Shown: one piece after another, positions 1 through 11,900 of the stretch | How positions within the stretch are numbered: the first letter of the stretch is position 1 | Layout: each line of letters begins with the position of its first letter | DNA from: Marchantia polymorpha subsp. ruderalis | Lineage: Eukaryota; Streptophyta; Marchantiopsida; Marchantiales; Marchantiaceae | Assembly (NCBI GenBank): GCA_037833965.1 | Contig: AP031351.1 | Span: 25,308,501-25,372,500, forward strand | Reading direction: 5' to 3' | DNA: 64,000 nucleotides | Translations under genes and position numbers: made by a program | The notes under the pieces: model-generated | Told to the model about the DNA's origin: nothing | Database searches by the model: none | The model's input: only the letters and a program-made list of their open reading frames with translations

Positions 1-3000
1 GCTGGAAGAGATTATTATAAAATAGTGTACTGGTGGGTAGGGCTGACCAAAGGAAAAGAAAAGACGAATCATCAGTTTACCCACAGTTGAATCGGATATT
101 CTTGTGTTGCAAGATACAAACAAATATTGGTAAAATATGAACACAATCAAAGAGAGCAGTATGAGCAGCTCCCTCTGTGCATGAAAAATTATGATTACCC
201 ATCTTTTTGCAATTGTATGAATTAGCTTCACTGAATGTTTTGGATGAAAACCTTTGAAGGCTGGATATGTGAAGGTAATCAGATTGCTAAGTGGAGATAT
301 AATCAGATTAAGCAATTTCTCAAGCTAAAGAATTTGAATGCTTGACTAGATCAACTCAAGATTGTGTGAATTTGCGAAAGGATTACTTTTCATATTATAC
401 CGGTTAACATGAAAAAAATAGCGGAATGTGGGAAAGAAGTCAACTCAATACAATCTAGAATGAAAAATCAAATGTTATTTCATAGCATAGTCTCAAAACT
501 TTTTTGAGTAGTTGATGGTCTCGTGTACCAATGTCGAGTTAAAACGCTGAATTGAACTGGAAAATCTAATGCAAGCTTTAAATGAGTTTCATGAAATAAT
601 TGAAAAGTTTCACGGATGGATTGTGATTGCAGAATCATCTTTTTATTTACTCAGTTTATTGCAAGTGTTAGAAGTCTACTCTAATACTTATGTGGCAAGT
701 AGGGAGAAATCAGTAGTTAAAGTTTTACACGTCCGGTCATATCGTCCAGAACAGTAAATATAGCGGTTGAAATTTTCAGCTAATAGTTTGTATATATAAA
801 AGTAAACTTAGATTTTACAGTTTCGTCTTTTGGTTAAAAGTGTATATCTCATCAGCTACAAGCATAAATAGTATAAAATGAGAAGCAAAGAAGTTGTTGA
901 CATCAATTGATGCTAACGACCTTAAGTGCAATTGATAGTTTGTGAACTTATATGGACGAAGACAAAGTATTTATAAGAGATTCATGAATACATGAAAACT
1001 TTTAACGTCAATTTCAAAATTACCAAGTTGTATGTTGTACATCTAAACAAAGAGTTGTAAATATTAGTTTAGCTAATACTAAGTTTAAGTAGTTATAAAT
1101 AAATTTAGATATGAAATCTTCTACTGGAAAAATACATTTTTATTTCTAGAGTATATCCATAAAAAACACACTTCTTTTGATTATCACAAATTAGTTCTCA
1201 TATCATCATATTTTTTATTATATATTCGTTTTTGACTAAATAAATTTTTTTTGATTGAATGAACTAAAATCTGTTTGAACTGATCCTAGCTGTTTTGTTG
1301 TAGTACTATTCTGGACTGCTATTTCACTTCAAAAATAAATATTGGTCTCCAAATCTAGAAGATGGACGAGAAATCTCAGCTTTTTTAAATTAAGGCAATC
1401 AAATCTTACAAAAACTCTAATGTGTTGTAATTTGTACCTAAATCTTTAAAGTCATGTGGTCAAAGTAGTATTATTGGCTGTCAATACTTTGATAATATGA
1501 GTCTTTAGTCAAATACACTCATTGCCAAGTAGTATCATATTAACTATAATAGACTGTCAGTACAATAGCAAAAAGATCAAACAACCGGATATTTTATCCA
1601 ATATAATGCAATTTGATGTAAAATATTACATCTAGGATATTCACATCATCATGTAAAACACTGGAGATTTTTATAACTGAAGAATTATTACCTAAATAAT
1701 ATGATCAAATGATAGTAAAAAATATAATATCTAAATAAAAAAATTTATGAAAATAACATGGTAAAATTATATTGGATAAAACTAATATTATAATATGAAA
1801 ATTTTCCAGTTAAAATCAAATTCAAAAATTTGTATTGATAACAAATAAAAAAATAATTAATTAGACCTTTTATTTCAGTATTTTTATTATTTTTATTGAA
1901 ATTGATGAATTTAAAATAAAAAATATTTGGCTGTAAAATTTCCAACAATTTCCAAGAGTGAGTAAATGCACTTTAATTCTCCATTTACAATTGTTCATTT
2001 GAATGTTTCATATGCTTTAAATTATATCATAAAAACCTTGAACTCTTAAAAATCAAGTCATCTACTGTCATTCATATCATTGATAGCCACATAAAATTTG
2101 ATTTTTGAAATAACATAGAGATTATTTATCTTTTTTTTAGATTGTCTCATAGAGTCAGAACCGTCACATCTTTCAAAACAATATTTTGTGTATTTGGTGT
2201 ATCATATGACAAATGTAAAATTTCATTTATCAAACTTACTAGAGATCTTTATAACTATTCCAACCAATATGAAACTTCACAATAATTTATTATCTAATTT
2301 TAATTTTAGTTCAAAAAAATATATATCTAAAATTTCACTTCTTAGACAAAGATATAAATGCTGAATCAAACTAGTAACAATTAGTTTAACTTTGTAATCT
2401 GGATTATAAACTTCATTCTTTAATTATCATGGTGCATTCATCGACAATCCAATTAAATCTAATTTTTAATATTAGATTATAATTTTTAGTGGCAGATTTT
2501 AATCTTTCAAAATCATCACCTTTATTAAAATCATTCAAAACGAAACCCATTCAAAGTTTTTATTTCAAAAGTTAATCAAACCTTGTCAAGGTTGATACTT
2601 CGTTGTCATCATTCGAATCTTGTTTTATCTATTCTAGATATAGCTTTCATCACAGCTAATGAGAAATTCGTGTGACATCATCTTACCGTAGTAATTATGT
2701 GATAACACCACACTCTGATTATTAGACTGTATGTATTGACAGTGATTTATATTTGTTAAACACTTTTCTTCATTGTAAACTAGAACTTTAAAATAATAAA
2801 CTAAACAATAAGCTAAAAAAGTGATAGTACATTAACCTAGGAAATATTATGACTAGAGCCTAGTCCCAACTTAAATTTAAATTTCTTTCTGATTTTCAGT
2901 TTTTTCAATCCATTTGAACTTCCTTTATTTCAAATATTATTTTTATTATTCACTTTACTCTACCCTTCATAGAGTGTTCAAAGTGTCCATAATTACATTC

Positions 3001-3170
3001 ATCACCTCTTAAACAAATTTCAGCCTTTCATCCCAAAGGTCCACCTGTTTTCGTATATGAAGGATAAGATTTCGATGATTGTAACCGATCCATCTACCGA
3101 TAGGTATCTCATAGCGACCGAAGCAATGCAAACTTAGGTAGTGAGCTACACAGCAACAATAGATATGCAG
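1..3170. other. AT-rich intergenic DNA, no recognised gene
   Basis: The stretch is strongly AT-rich and every reading frame is cut by frequent stops. The longest plus-strand frame (569-757, 62 codons) has no motif I recognise. I see no splice-linked exons, RNA gene or clear terminal repeats. It is probably decayed repeat DNA next to the transposon that begins at 3173. Confidence 0.6.
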
Positions 3171-4739
3171 TACAGAGTTAAACCTTCCAATGGTGTCACC
3201 TCCTATGAGTGACATCATCCCATTAGTGACATGAAAGTGTGTAACCATTAGTTTCTAACGTGCAAATAAGAACCGTATGTCACTATTCACAATAGTGACA
3301 TGAGACGGTTCAATAGTGACAATGTGGAGCTCTAATGCCTATTCTAATTATCAAAAAGTATCCGTTCACAGCTTGAGCGTTTGAAATCATATTTTTTTTC
3401 CTATGCTTCTAGTGAGATTGAATGCGTCAACTATGAACTGGTCTCGTTATTATCTGCTACTTTTCCTTGAAGAACATCAAATTTTTGTTTAGCAAGACAG
3501 GTCCCGGAAATACCTGGATGTTCTGATGTTATGTTTGAAGCGTAAGTTAAAAAAGATTGCTTTGAAGCGTTGTTGAAGCATATTGTATAAGAAATTGATA
3601 TCATTTGCACATCATACAAAGGTTATCCTGATATGGCGTTAGTGATCAATGTGATCCAAACACTTTGCATAGAAATATTCTGAGCTATTTGAGGGAAAAT
3701 TAGAAAAAAATCAATTTCAACTGGAATCTTGGGCTCTTCAATCAGCTTGAACAATTTCTGTGGTTGAACTTGTGGTTCAGAAGTGACTTCTCATGCGTTT
3801 TCAAAACCATGAATCAATTGGAAAGAGTCATAATGCAAATCTTTATCCATTGTGAAGTAGATACTCAAACTGAGTACTCCAACAAAGCAGCAGATACTAC
3901 TTGTAGAGAATTTAGATGTACAAAGTAGGCCACTTAAAACCCCAAATCATCACTAAGTCCCCCGATGTATCCATTGGATACTCTCATGTGATCATCAAAA
4001 TGTGTCTCATGGTATAAGTTTCAACCTCCATCATGAAATTCATTTGAAATTCTTTCCAAAAATTGCCACTTTCTGAATTAGAAATCTTCCTTTTTTATCA
4101 AGGATTTGTGAACTACACCGAGTTCAATGACTTTCTTCGATTGAAGTCAAAGACACAACAATTAAAATATAATTATACATGCCAGCAGAAAACCATGTGG
4201 CTCAACGAAGTAAAACATAGATGTGGATGTCATCTTTTTGTGCTAATGACGTTATTTGTAGCAATTGATATTCATGTTGATTATAACCACCACTGTAAGT
4301 TAGAGTGCATTCAATTTTGCAAAATTTACCTGCAATATCACATATTTCCAAGTAGAAATTGTTGATATACAGTCGAGTACATAAATCTTGGAAATCTTTT
4401 GTAATAGAATTTGTTGATATACAGTCGAACACTAAAATTTAAATATAATTCCGTAAAATTCTGTAATAGAAATCTTAGAAATTTTATTATTGTGAACATC
4501 AAACAACTAGCATTTTAGTGTTCATTGTTCAAAACTTATCAAATCTTGCAAAAAGAGTCTACAACATGTCGTATTGAATTATTGATTGTTTCAGGAATCT
4601 AACTTTTTCAATTTCTTGTTGATGAATTAACGCACTTCTAGCTCTTTGAAGTTTAAGAAGCAACTATTTTGAATGTCTGTAGATAAAGATAATTGAATAG
4701 AAAAAAAGTTGATCAAATTATTGAAATCCTAATTTGTTT

Positions 4740-5960
4740 GCTTGACGGTCATCAAAGGCGGTATGTCATCAACATCATCATCATTAGAATTGTTGGTACT
4801 TTGGAGTAGATTAGGTTATTCCAAAAATGATTTGACAATGTTAACATCATCAACATGGTCGTTGCTAGTAGCATCAACAATATCAATTTCAATAAGATAT
4901 TCGGCAGCTTTTTCAATATTTGTGTCATCAAGATCAGGGAACGTTAAAAAAAAAGATTCAGTCAAATTTCTTGTATATTTTTCATCAAATCATCCACGTG
5001 TTGACTTGAACTGGAGCAAATCTATCAATATCTTGGTTAGAAATCACATTGGATACAAGAAGTAGAAAATTGGCTTTCAGAAAAAACCTTCAAATAGTAT
5101 TTTTATCAATGTCATCCGATGCTATTACTTTTACCCAACAAAGTAAGTTGCGTATGTATGTATGATTGGAAACTGATCATTGATCGGAAACTGTGATTGA
5201 GATGCATGTTTATTGTTCCGTCAGATTTCAGACATAAAATGATTCAATTAAGCACGACGAAAGTGCGTTTTGAAAAACTGAATGATACCTTGATGAAGAG
5301 GTTGACATTCGCTGGTAACATTGGGCCAAAAAAAATGATTCACATTCTAAAATCAGAAAAAAAATTCTGTCCATTCAGATGGATCTAAGATTTTAGACGC
5401 ACAAACATGAGATGAAAAATTGTCTAAAGTATGTAAAAGATGCGATTGCAATTCTTGGCAATTCTGTTGTACTTGTGAAGCAGATGCATATAAGACAATA
5501 TATGTTGCCAAACTTTAGCTTGATTATCATACATAATTGCTAACGCTTTATTGATATATAGAATATTCTTCAAAGCAAGTGGACAAACACTCTTTGTAAC
5601 TACTTGCGTGGTAAATTTTTCACCTTAACCGTTAACTTCAAGTATCACTGTGATTTATTCTTTGCTTTGCTTGACTCCACAACCATCCAAATTGATTGTG
5701 CAACATGATTTTGATAATGTTGTGCGGTGCTGAAAATCCGATTGGTCAATGTTGATAATACATTTGAGTGATATATCAATCAACAGTTTGCAAATTTGAT
5801 TCAGACGTGTCTCCACCTACATGAGACTAAGACTATGTAGTTCCTGCACCTCCTCTTACTGGATGTTGAGATGCGCTTGAAGTACTTATCCAACCATCCA
5901 TTTGACGTGACAAATGTTTGAAGTAAAATTATATCTGACAAGTTTAAACATTACTCAAAG
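4740..5960 (-). pseudogene. Pogo-like DDE transposase relic
   Basis: Read on the minus strand, the pieces occur in the order expected for a pogo/Tigger transposase. At 5871-5920 is a CENP-B-type DNA-binding helix piece (TFVTSNGWLDKYFKR). At about 5731-5760 is the first catalytic block (NIDQSDF, family NxDETGxF). At about 5407-5430 is the second (LDNFSSH, family LDNCPAH). At 5253-5326 is the diagnostic block PNVTSECQPLHQGIIQFF, whose family form is PNxTSxxQPLDQGII. At about 4750-4800 is an acidic tail (NNSNDDDVDDIPPL). The aspartate usual in QPLDQG is a histidine here. Stops and frame changes separate the blocks, so this is a dead gene. In a live relative it would excise the element and insert it at TA sites. 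The N-terminal part before 5960 is not resolved. Confidence 0.75.
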
Positions 5961-6354
5961 TCAAGGAAACTCTTATCACAAAAAAACAAAGTAGTCTTCT
6001 TGAGCATCTTGCAGGTCACATTAAGTGTGAGCGCATCAATCTCAACACAAATTTATCATTGATGCACCACGTACGTAAGAAGTTGAACACACGTTGATGT
6101 AGAAACGTTTTCTACATCTCGATGTAACAATTAATTGCTCATTTTTTGACTCATATCGATTTGATTCTAACGCCATCTGTTTGATAAACTCTTTGTACTT
6201 CAAAATTTTTGAAGCAATTAGATGTGCCACCAAAAATGTTGATGCTGCTTGTTCATATAGATGGCTCCATGCTGATTCAGAAAATTCAAAACCGTTTTCG
6301 TCTTCACATCCAACCTATTAGTTTCAGATATGTGTACACAACCAAAGCTACAGC

Positions 6355-6713
6355 ATTGAGAGAGAAAAAGGATGGAAAACATCTCGTCAAAGAGCACACG
6401 AAACAATGAACTGTTCGGGTGAGGTGGATGAGAGAGAAAAAGTACGGAAAACAGCTCGCCAAAGAACACACGAAACAATGAATTGTTCGGGTGAGGTGGA
6501 TGGGAGAGAAAAAGGACGGAAAACAGCTCGCCAAAGAGCACACGAAACAATGAACTGTTCGGGTGAGGTGGATGAGAGAGAAAAAGTACGGAAAACAGCT
6601 CGCCAAAGAACACAAGAAACAATGAACTGTTCGGGTGAGGTGGATGAGAGAGAAAAAGTACGGAAAACAACGCCAAAGAACACACGAAACAATGAACTGT
6701 TCGGGTGAGGTGG
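6355..6713. repeat. 72-bp minisatellite, about 5 copies
   Basis: The anchor CAATGAACTGTTCGGGTGAG recurs at 6404, 6476, 6548, 6620 and 6690 (one copy reads CAATGAATTG). That gives a period of exactly 72 bp, except for a 2-bp loss in the last unit. Copies are nearly identical, far fresher than the surrounding element. Because 72 is 24 codons, frames stay open on both strands: a 24-residue unit starting MNCSGEVDEREK on plus, and three long frames on minus. The open frames follow from the period and need not mean coding. The array lies inside the pogo-like element, 5' of the transposase relic. Confidence 0.9.
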
Positions 6714-6731
6714 ATACTTAAAAGCAGTGTA

Positions 6732-6894
6732 ATCTCATGTGAGTGACAACTTCAGATAGCGACATGAAACCCTAGAAACGACATGTGTCACTATTGAGAA
6801 ATTTAACTTTGTACAGAGTTAAACCTCCCAATAATGACATACATCGGATTTTTAGTTTTATGTCACTATTGGGAGGTGTCACTCACACGAGGTT
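6732..6894. mobile_element. Palindromic pair of pogo-like termini around a shared TA
   Basis: Two blocks of about 80 bp mirror each other around a TA at 6812-6813. The left block ends GTCACTATTGAGAAATTTAA. The right block starts CAGAGTTAAACCTCCCAATA, the same end seen at 3173. Each block also carries an internal copy of the CCTCCCAATAGTGACAT motif in inverted orientation. It looks like two mini-element (MITE) ends fused head to head, or a small nested insertion, within the larger element. The exact outer boundaries are uncertain. Confidence 0.55.
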
Positions 6895-7909
6895 GGATAA
6901 TATTTAGTGTATCATGTGGCAACATTCTTATTGCATGTTTAGCGGATCTGCTAAATATTTAGCGGATCATTTGGCGGTTCGAATTTGAACTTACATCAAC
7001 AATGATAAGTGAAATTATAGTTATTTGATGTTTACAATGAGAAGATTTCCAATATATAAGATTTCTGTACTTGCCTGTATATCAGCAATTTCTACTATAC
7101 AAGATTTTTAAGATTTCTGCACTCTATTGTATATAGAAAATTTTTACTACTCAAAGAATTACATGTCTCAATCGAGAAGCAATTTTTCTCGTTTAAGAAA
7201 TATTAATAACCAATTCTGCTTGGTAAATTGGTAAATTTTGCAAAATTTTGCAAAACTCTCTAGATTACAATGGTGGTTAAAATCAACATGAATATCAATT
7301 GTCAAAATTGAATTTTTCCATTTTCCCCTTGACTCAGAAATTTGAGCTGGTTGAAGAGCCCAAGATTCTAGTCGATATTGAATTTTTCAATTTATCCCTT
7401 ATATGACTCGGAATATCTCAATGCAAAGTGTTTGGATCACATTGAACATTAACGTCACCTTGGAACAACCTTTTTACAAATGATGTGTAAAATTATATCA
7501 ATTTCGATAAGATATGCACACTTACTTAACTTATGCTCCAAGAATAAAATCAAAACATCAACATATTTTTGGGAACTGTCTTGTTAGACGTATATTTGAC
7601 TTCTGTCAAATAAAAGTAGCATATGATAACAAGAACAGATAACATTTGATACATTCAACATTTTCATAATATAGTTACAATCATGATTCAACCTCATTGG
7701 AAGCATAAAAAAAAACATAGAATTTTAAATCCGAAAGTTATGAATATTTCGATAATTATGATAATCATTAAAGCTACACCATGTCACTCTTGTCAATAGT
7801 GAGTTTCTTATTGAACAAATTTATATGTTAGAAACTAATGGTTCCACATTTTCATGTCACTCAAAAGAAATGACACTATTGGGAAATTTGACTCTCTAGT
7901 GGATGCCGC

Positions 7910-8013
7910 GGCGGGGTTCCTTTTTCTCGATCGAAAATTTTATGGTATGTTGCCTTCATGTGGCGGGGTTCCTTTTTCTCGATCGAAAATTTTATGTTAT
8001 GTTGCCTTCATGG
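7910..8013. repeat. 52-bp tandem duplication
   Basis: GGCGGGGTTCCTTTTTCTCG begins at 7910 and again at 7962, giving two nearly identical 52-bp units in tandem. It lies just outside the right end of the pogo-like element, where base composition changes abruptly from AT-rich to GC-richer DNA. Confidence 0.85.
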
Positions 8014-8959
8014 AGCTTGGCGGCGTGGTTGGAAGTTACCGAGCTGTAAAATTTTAATTCTAATCGCGACAGTTAAGTGCACCTGTAGAGTGCCGAACCT
8101 AAAGCGCAATCGATTAGGTGCCCCGAGGAGAAAGGACACAAAAGGCTCACCATCGTTTCAGAGAAATATGCTCCCGATCCGTCCGGCGAATTTTTAATCC
8201 ACAAAGCACTATCTCAAGCCGGAGACAGTGATTGAGACAACTGTGACAGACAAAAATGCGCCCTCGCTATCATCACAAGACTTGGACAGACGTTGAAAAT
8301 CTATTCTAGGAACCTTCCGACTCTGACGCGTTAAGACTGATGCACCCACCACACGAGCCGCAGTACACTAACTCATGTAAATACGCATACACAGAGCTCA
8401 AATCGTGGATTTCATGTTACAAAAAATACAACGATCGTTTTGTGTAAAGAATGTTCTAATCAACTAAATCTAAAGCGTCGAAGGAACTGACCACCATCCA
8501 TCCTACCTCGCCATACAACCTAGCTCCATATGTGGCCTCCTAGGGACCCTTCAAGTCTAGGGGCATCTTACATAATCTCTTGACTGAAATAGGCTTTCCG
8601 CTCGAAGTACTGGGATTACGGACATCAACTCGCCCTTTCCAGGTCACTAACTGCAAAGAGAAACTTCCCTTGTCTTGGGGCCTGACCTACTTGCATCCCG
8701 GATCCCAATCGGTAGATCGGGACGAGGAATAAAACCTTCTGCTTACAATTACAATCCCAGTAGGAGAATATGACATACTGGATGGGTTTAGTTTCAGCAT
8801 TATATACGATTCGCCATCTTATTTGGTCTCCTCGAAGACGTCATTGCTCCTCGATCCAACAAACATTGGAGAGAGCTCCGAAGTCAAACAAACACATTTG
8901 TAGTTCGTAGTCAGGAATTTGACAAGTTGAAGCCTTCCGCCTTCAAATAGCAAAGGCCT
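8014..8959. other. 3' flank of the SCYL2 gene, no separate gene seen
   Basis: This moderately GC-rich stretch follows the SCYL2 stop codon on the minus strand. It probably holds the 3' untranslated region and terminator. I found no convincing coding frame or repeat family in it. Confidence 0.5.
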
Positions 8960-11900
8960 TCAGAGCAAGTCCAGAAAGTTCGGCTGGTCTTTGGAACCTG
9001 ACTTCGATCTCGGTGAACCAATACCTCTAATTGGATTTCTACCTCTACCTTTACCAAGCCCCGAGGGTGGAGGAGGAGCCAGTCTTTTCGGAGCAGCATC
9101 TGACTTTTGTTGCGTTTGACTTCCACCAAAGAAGTCCCCGAAATCTGGCTGATTCTGTTGGATTGTAGGACTTATACCTGTAGAACTCGACCAATCATTA
9201 AGATTCGTCACTGTATTTCTCTGAGTCACATCTTTCATAGGAGGGCCGCCAACACCACTGGACCAGCTAGCTCTCATTGGCTCCCCTCTACTACTGCTGA
9301 CTTCAGCTGAACCTCCAGAAGTGTTCACATTTGTGGCAGGGCGGGGAGGCCAATCAGCAAATGGATCGAAGTCGTCTGATGACGCAGCATTAGTACTTCC
9401 ATAAGTACTTGTATTCACAGGAATCGATTCGGCTGCAGGCTTTGGTCCAAGGCCAGAGACACCTATTTGACGGGGCGGCCATTCAAAAGGAGCCGGGTCG
9501 GAAAGGGTTTTAAGGGGAACCTCTGGGACCATTGAAGTGGACAAAGAGATGGGAGGGAAGGCGGCAGTAGTAGAATCTGAGGTTTTCAACGTTGAGTGAG
9601 AAATAGGCTGTGAATTTGGGACCGTACTGTTGCTTGAAGGGATATCTGGAGTGCTGGAAGATCTTTTCACCGTCGTCATGGCTTCCCAGTCTTCTGCATC
9701 CCAGGCGCTGGACTTGTTTGTATGCGTGCCATTTACCTTGGTTTTGAGATCGTCTCCAGAAGACTTCTCTGCCCCCAGTGCCATGGTTGACACATCCAAA
9801 GTAACAGGTTCTGCCTCAACGACCGTCAAGCCCCTCTTCTCTTCAATTTTTCTGCACGACGGAGAGAGAAACTTGTTGAACCACCCCACATACAACACAC
9901 TAAAAACCTTTCTTGCACTGACAGAAAAAAGCCTCCTGACTTCGACTTCACCTAAGCCGCTTTATTACGTATTTGAGCTACTTTTCGCATATGAATATCA
10001 ATGAAGGATGAATGTCCTACTAACTTCAGGCACCTTCTTTCAATCAAGGACAATAGTATCATATCTTTCGCAGAGGCAAAAATCATGAAAAGAATCCTGA
10101 GACCGGAGTCAAACCTTAAAATTTCTTTCACAAAATGCATGTACTTGGCGAACTGATGAAGATTTAGTTGCTGGGCAACCAACAGTGGCCCCAAAAGTGG
10201 GAGAAGATGTTCTGCCGAGTACTCGATTCCAAACTGAAAACACATAAGCACCGGGGCAGTGAGTTCTTGTCTTTACAACAGGAGCATTCTTACAACACAA
10301 TCAAAATTGGATCCAAGACGTTCCACCAATTCGTGTCTCTTTGGGTACTTGCTTTAGTTACTCTCAGACAGCTGTAGACGCGAAACAAAATATATCCAAA
10401 TCTAGAACTAAAGAGTACACACCAATGCACAATCCAAAAGCTACGTAAATTTTCGGTGATTGATTTTCAAATGTGAATGCACACTCTCTCATTCCTCTTT
10501 ACTTTTGCGTAAACATACAGCTCATTGCCATCTGCGTGTCTTGGAAATGTTATATATTCGACTCTACCGGTCAACGGGAAAGTGTACTCGATAAGGAGAC
10601 TGTTTAAGTGCATCCTAGCACTGGAAGAAGAGGAGACGGAGACAGAGGGATTTATCCCATAGTAGGAACTTCCCACATATCAACAAAGCAACCCTCAGCT
10701 AGCTCATCCACCTGACAATTTACACCAAGCCCCAGTAACTACGATTCAAGAGTCCGACTGCAGTGGGATTTGAATCAAGGCTGGTGACTTTAGTAAACAA
10801 CTTGGCTTCCTCCAGCAGAGCGAGGTTACGGGTCAGTTGTTAAAAAAAATTTCATGTGTTTGCGTGATGGAGATAAACACACTGTATACAGGATCTTCGT
10901 GAGGGAGAAATCATGACAGATCTCTGAGAGCTAACCATCACAAAGGTCTCAATCCTCAGTGTTTATACTGAGATTGAAGCTTAAAACTGAAATTCGTCCA
11001 TAGTCAGTCAGGATACAGCTGGTTTCCAAACGGCGAGCATAATCATGAGTTGGTATCTGTGCATTATCAATATAAAAGGGTACCTGCTTGTAAATCGCAC
11101 TGGCAACACCAAGAGTACACATCAAAGTTGGAGCAGAGTGATCAACAGCCGTGCATCGCTTCAGAGTTTGCAGGACCTCCAAAACCGCTGCTTTATCAAG
11201 ACGCTGAACCAGTTCTCCTAGACACAGAAGAGCATTCACTCGAACCTGTAACGTCCCAGTTACATGAAAGTGAGAACAATGGTTGGAACTCTGATTAATA
11301 ACCTCACCGCAAAAACACTAATCACCAATCGGAAAGTAAACATTCATGAGATCACTTCGTGAAACTTCGGTGCTTGAACGTTTCCCAGATAGCAGGGAGA
11401 AACCTTGGGCTTGCTCACAGGATAAGCCCCTTCACATTTCCACCTACTAATTTTGCGCCTCAAATTTTAGTTTGAATTTCAAGTCTATCATTTCCACAAA
11501 ATTAAATACAAACCCAACAACCGGAGACAGCAGAAACAATCCCATCAGATCATAGAGGAACTGCGCATGCATGAAGTCTCGACTCACAGCTGCAACAGTG
11601 GTTTTGAGAGCGAGTCCATGAACTCGCGGCAAAATAGCATCCTTCAGCATCTGCAAAGCGATTTTCAAGTTTAGTTGCTAATCGGTTCAATTTTCATAAG
11701 AAGAAGTGTTTTAAGAGATCATACGAAATAGCTTCCAAATTTTATTCAGTAGTCCAATGAGGCTTGAAGAGTTGATACACCAACTTACTTCTTCTGACTG
11801 ATGATGACTAGGTCACGGCAACATATTAGAGGCAACTTTTCAGCAGAAACTACAAAACATAGAAAACCCTGGGAATAGAAAGGAAATGTATGAGAGTGAT

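Larger units (their letters stand above)
3173..7896 (-). mobile_element. Decayed pogo/Tigger-like (Tc1/mariner) DNA transposon with long inverted arms
   Basis: The left end reads TA then CAGAGTTAAACCTTCCAATG, and the right end, read on the minus strand, reads TA then GAGAGTCAAATTTCCCAATA. The ends are therefore matching inverted repeats with a TA target duplication at 3171-3172 and 7897-7898, as in Tc1/mariner elements. The CAG...AAACCTC end resembles plant pogo-like Lemi1/Emigrant ends as I remember them. Homology between the ends continues inward: 3173 to about 4440 aligns in inverted orientation with about 7060-7896, with indels. Matched blocks include 3640-3760 with 7340-7450, and 4255-4330 with 7225-7310. 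The interior carries a minus-strand pogo-type transposase relic, a 72-bp minisatellite and a palindromic insertion. The arms are clearly diverged and the transposase is broken, so the copy is old and not autonomous. Confidence 0.75.

Noticed and set aside
569-757. 62-codon frame in the left AT-rich region
   Set aside because: It has no motif, and a frame of this size is expected by chance on this scale.
6218-6685. Long minus-strand frames over the minisatellite as a protein gene
   Set aside because: All frames are open because the 72-bp period is a multiple of three and one unit lacks stops. The peptide is repetitive and joins unrelated sequence.
10735-10830. tRNA-like loop (GGATTTGAATC, minus strand TTCAAATC)
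   Set aside because: The flanks do not pair into a T-arm stem and no acceptor or anticodon stem can be drawn.
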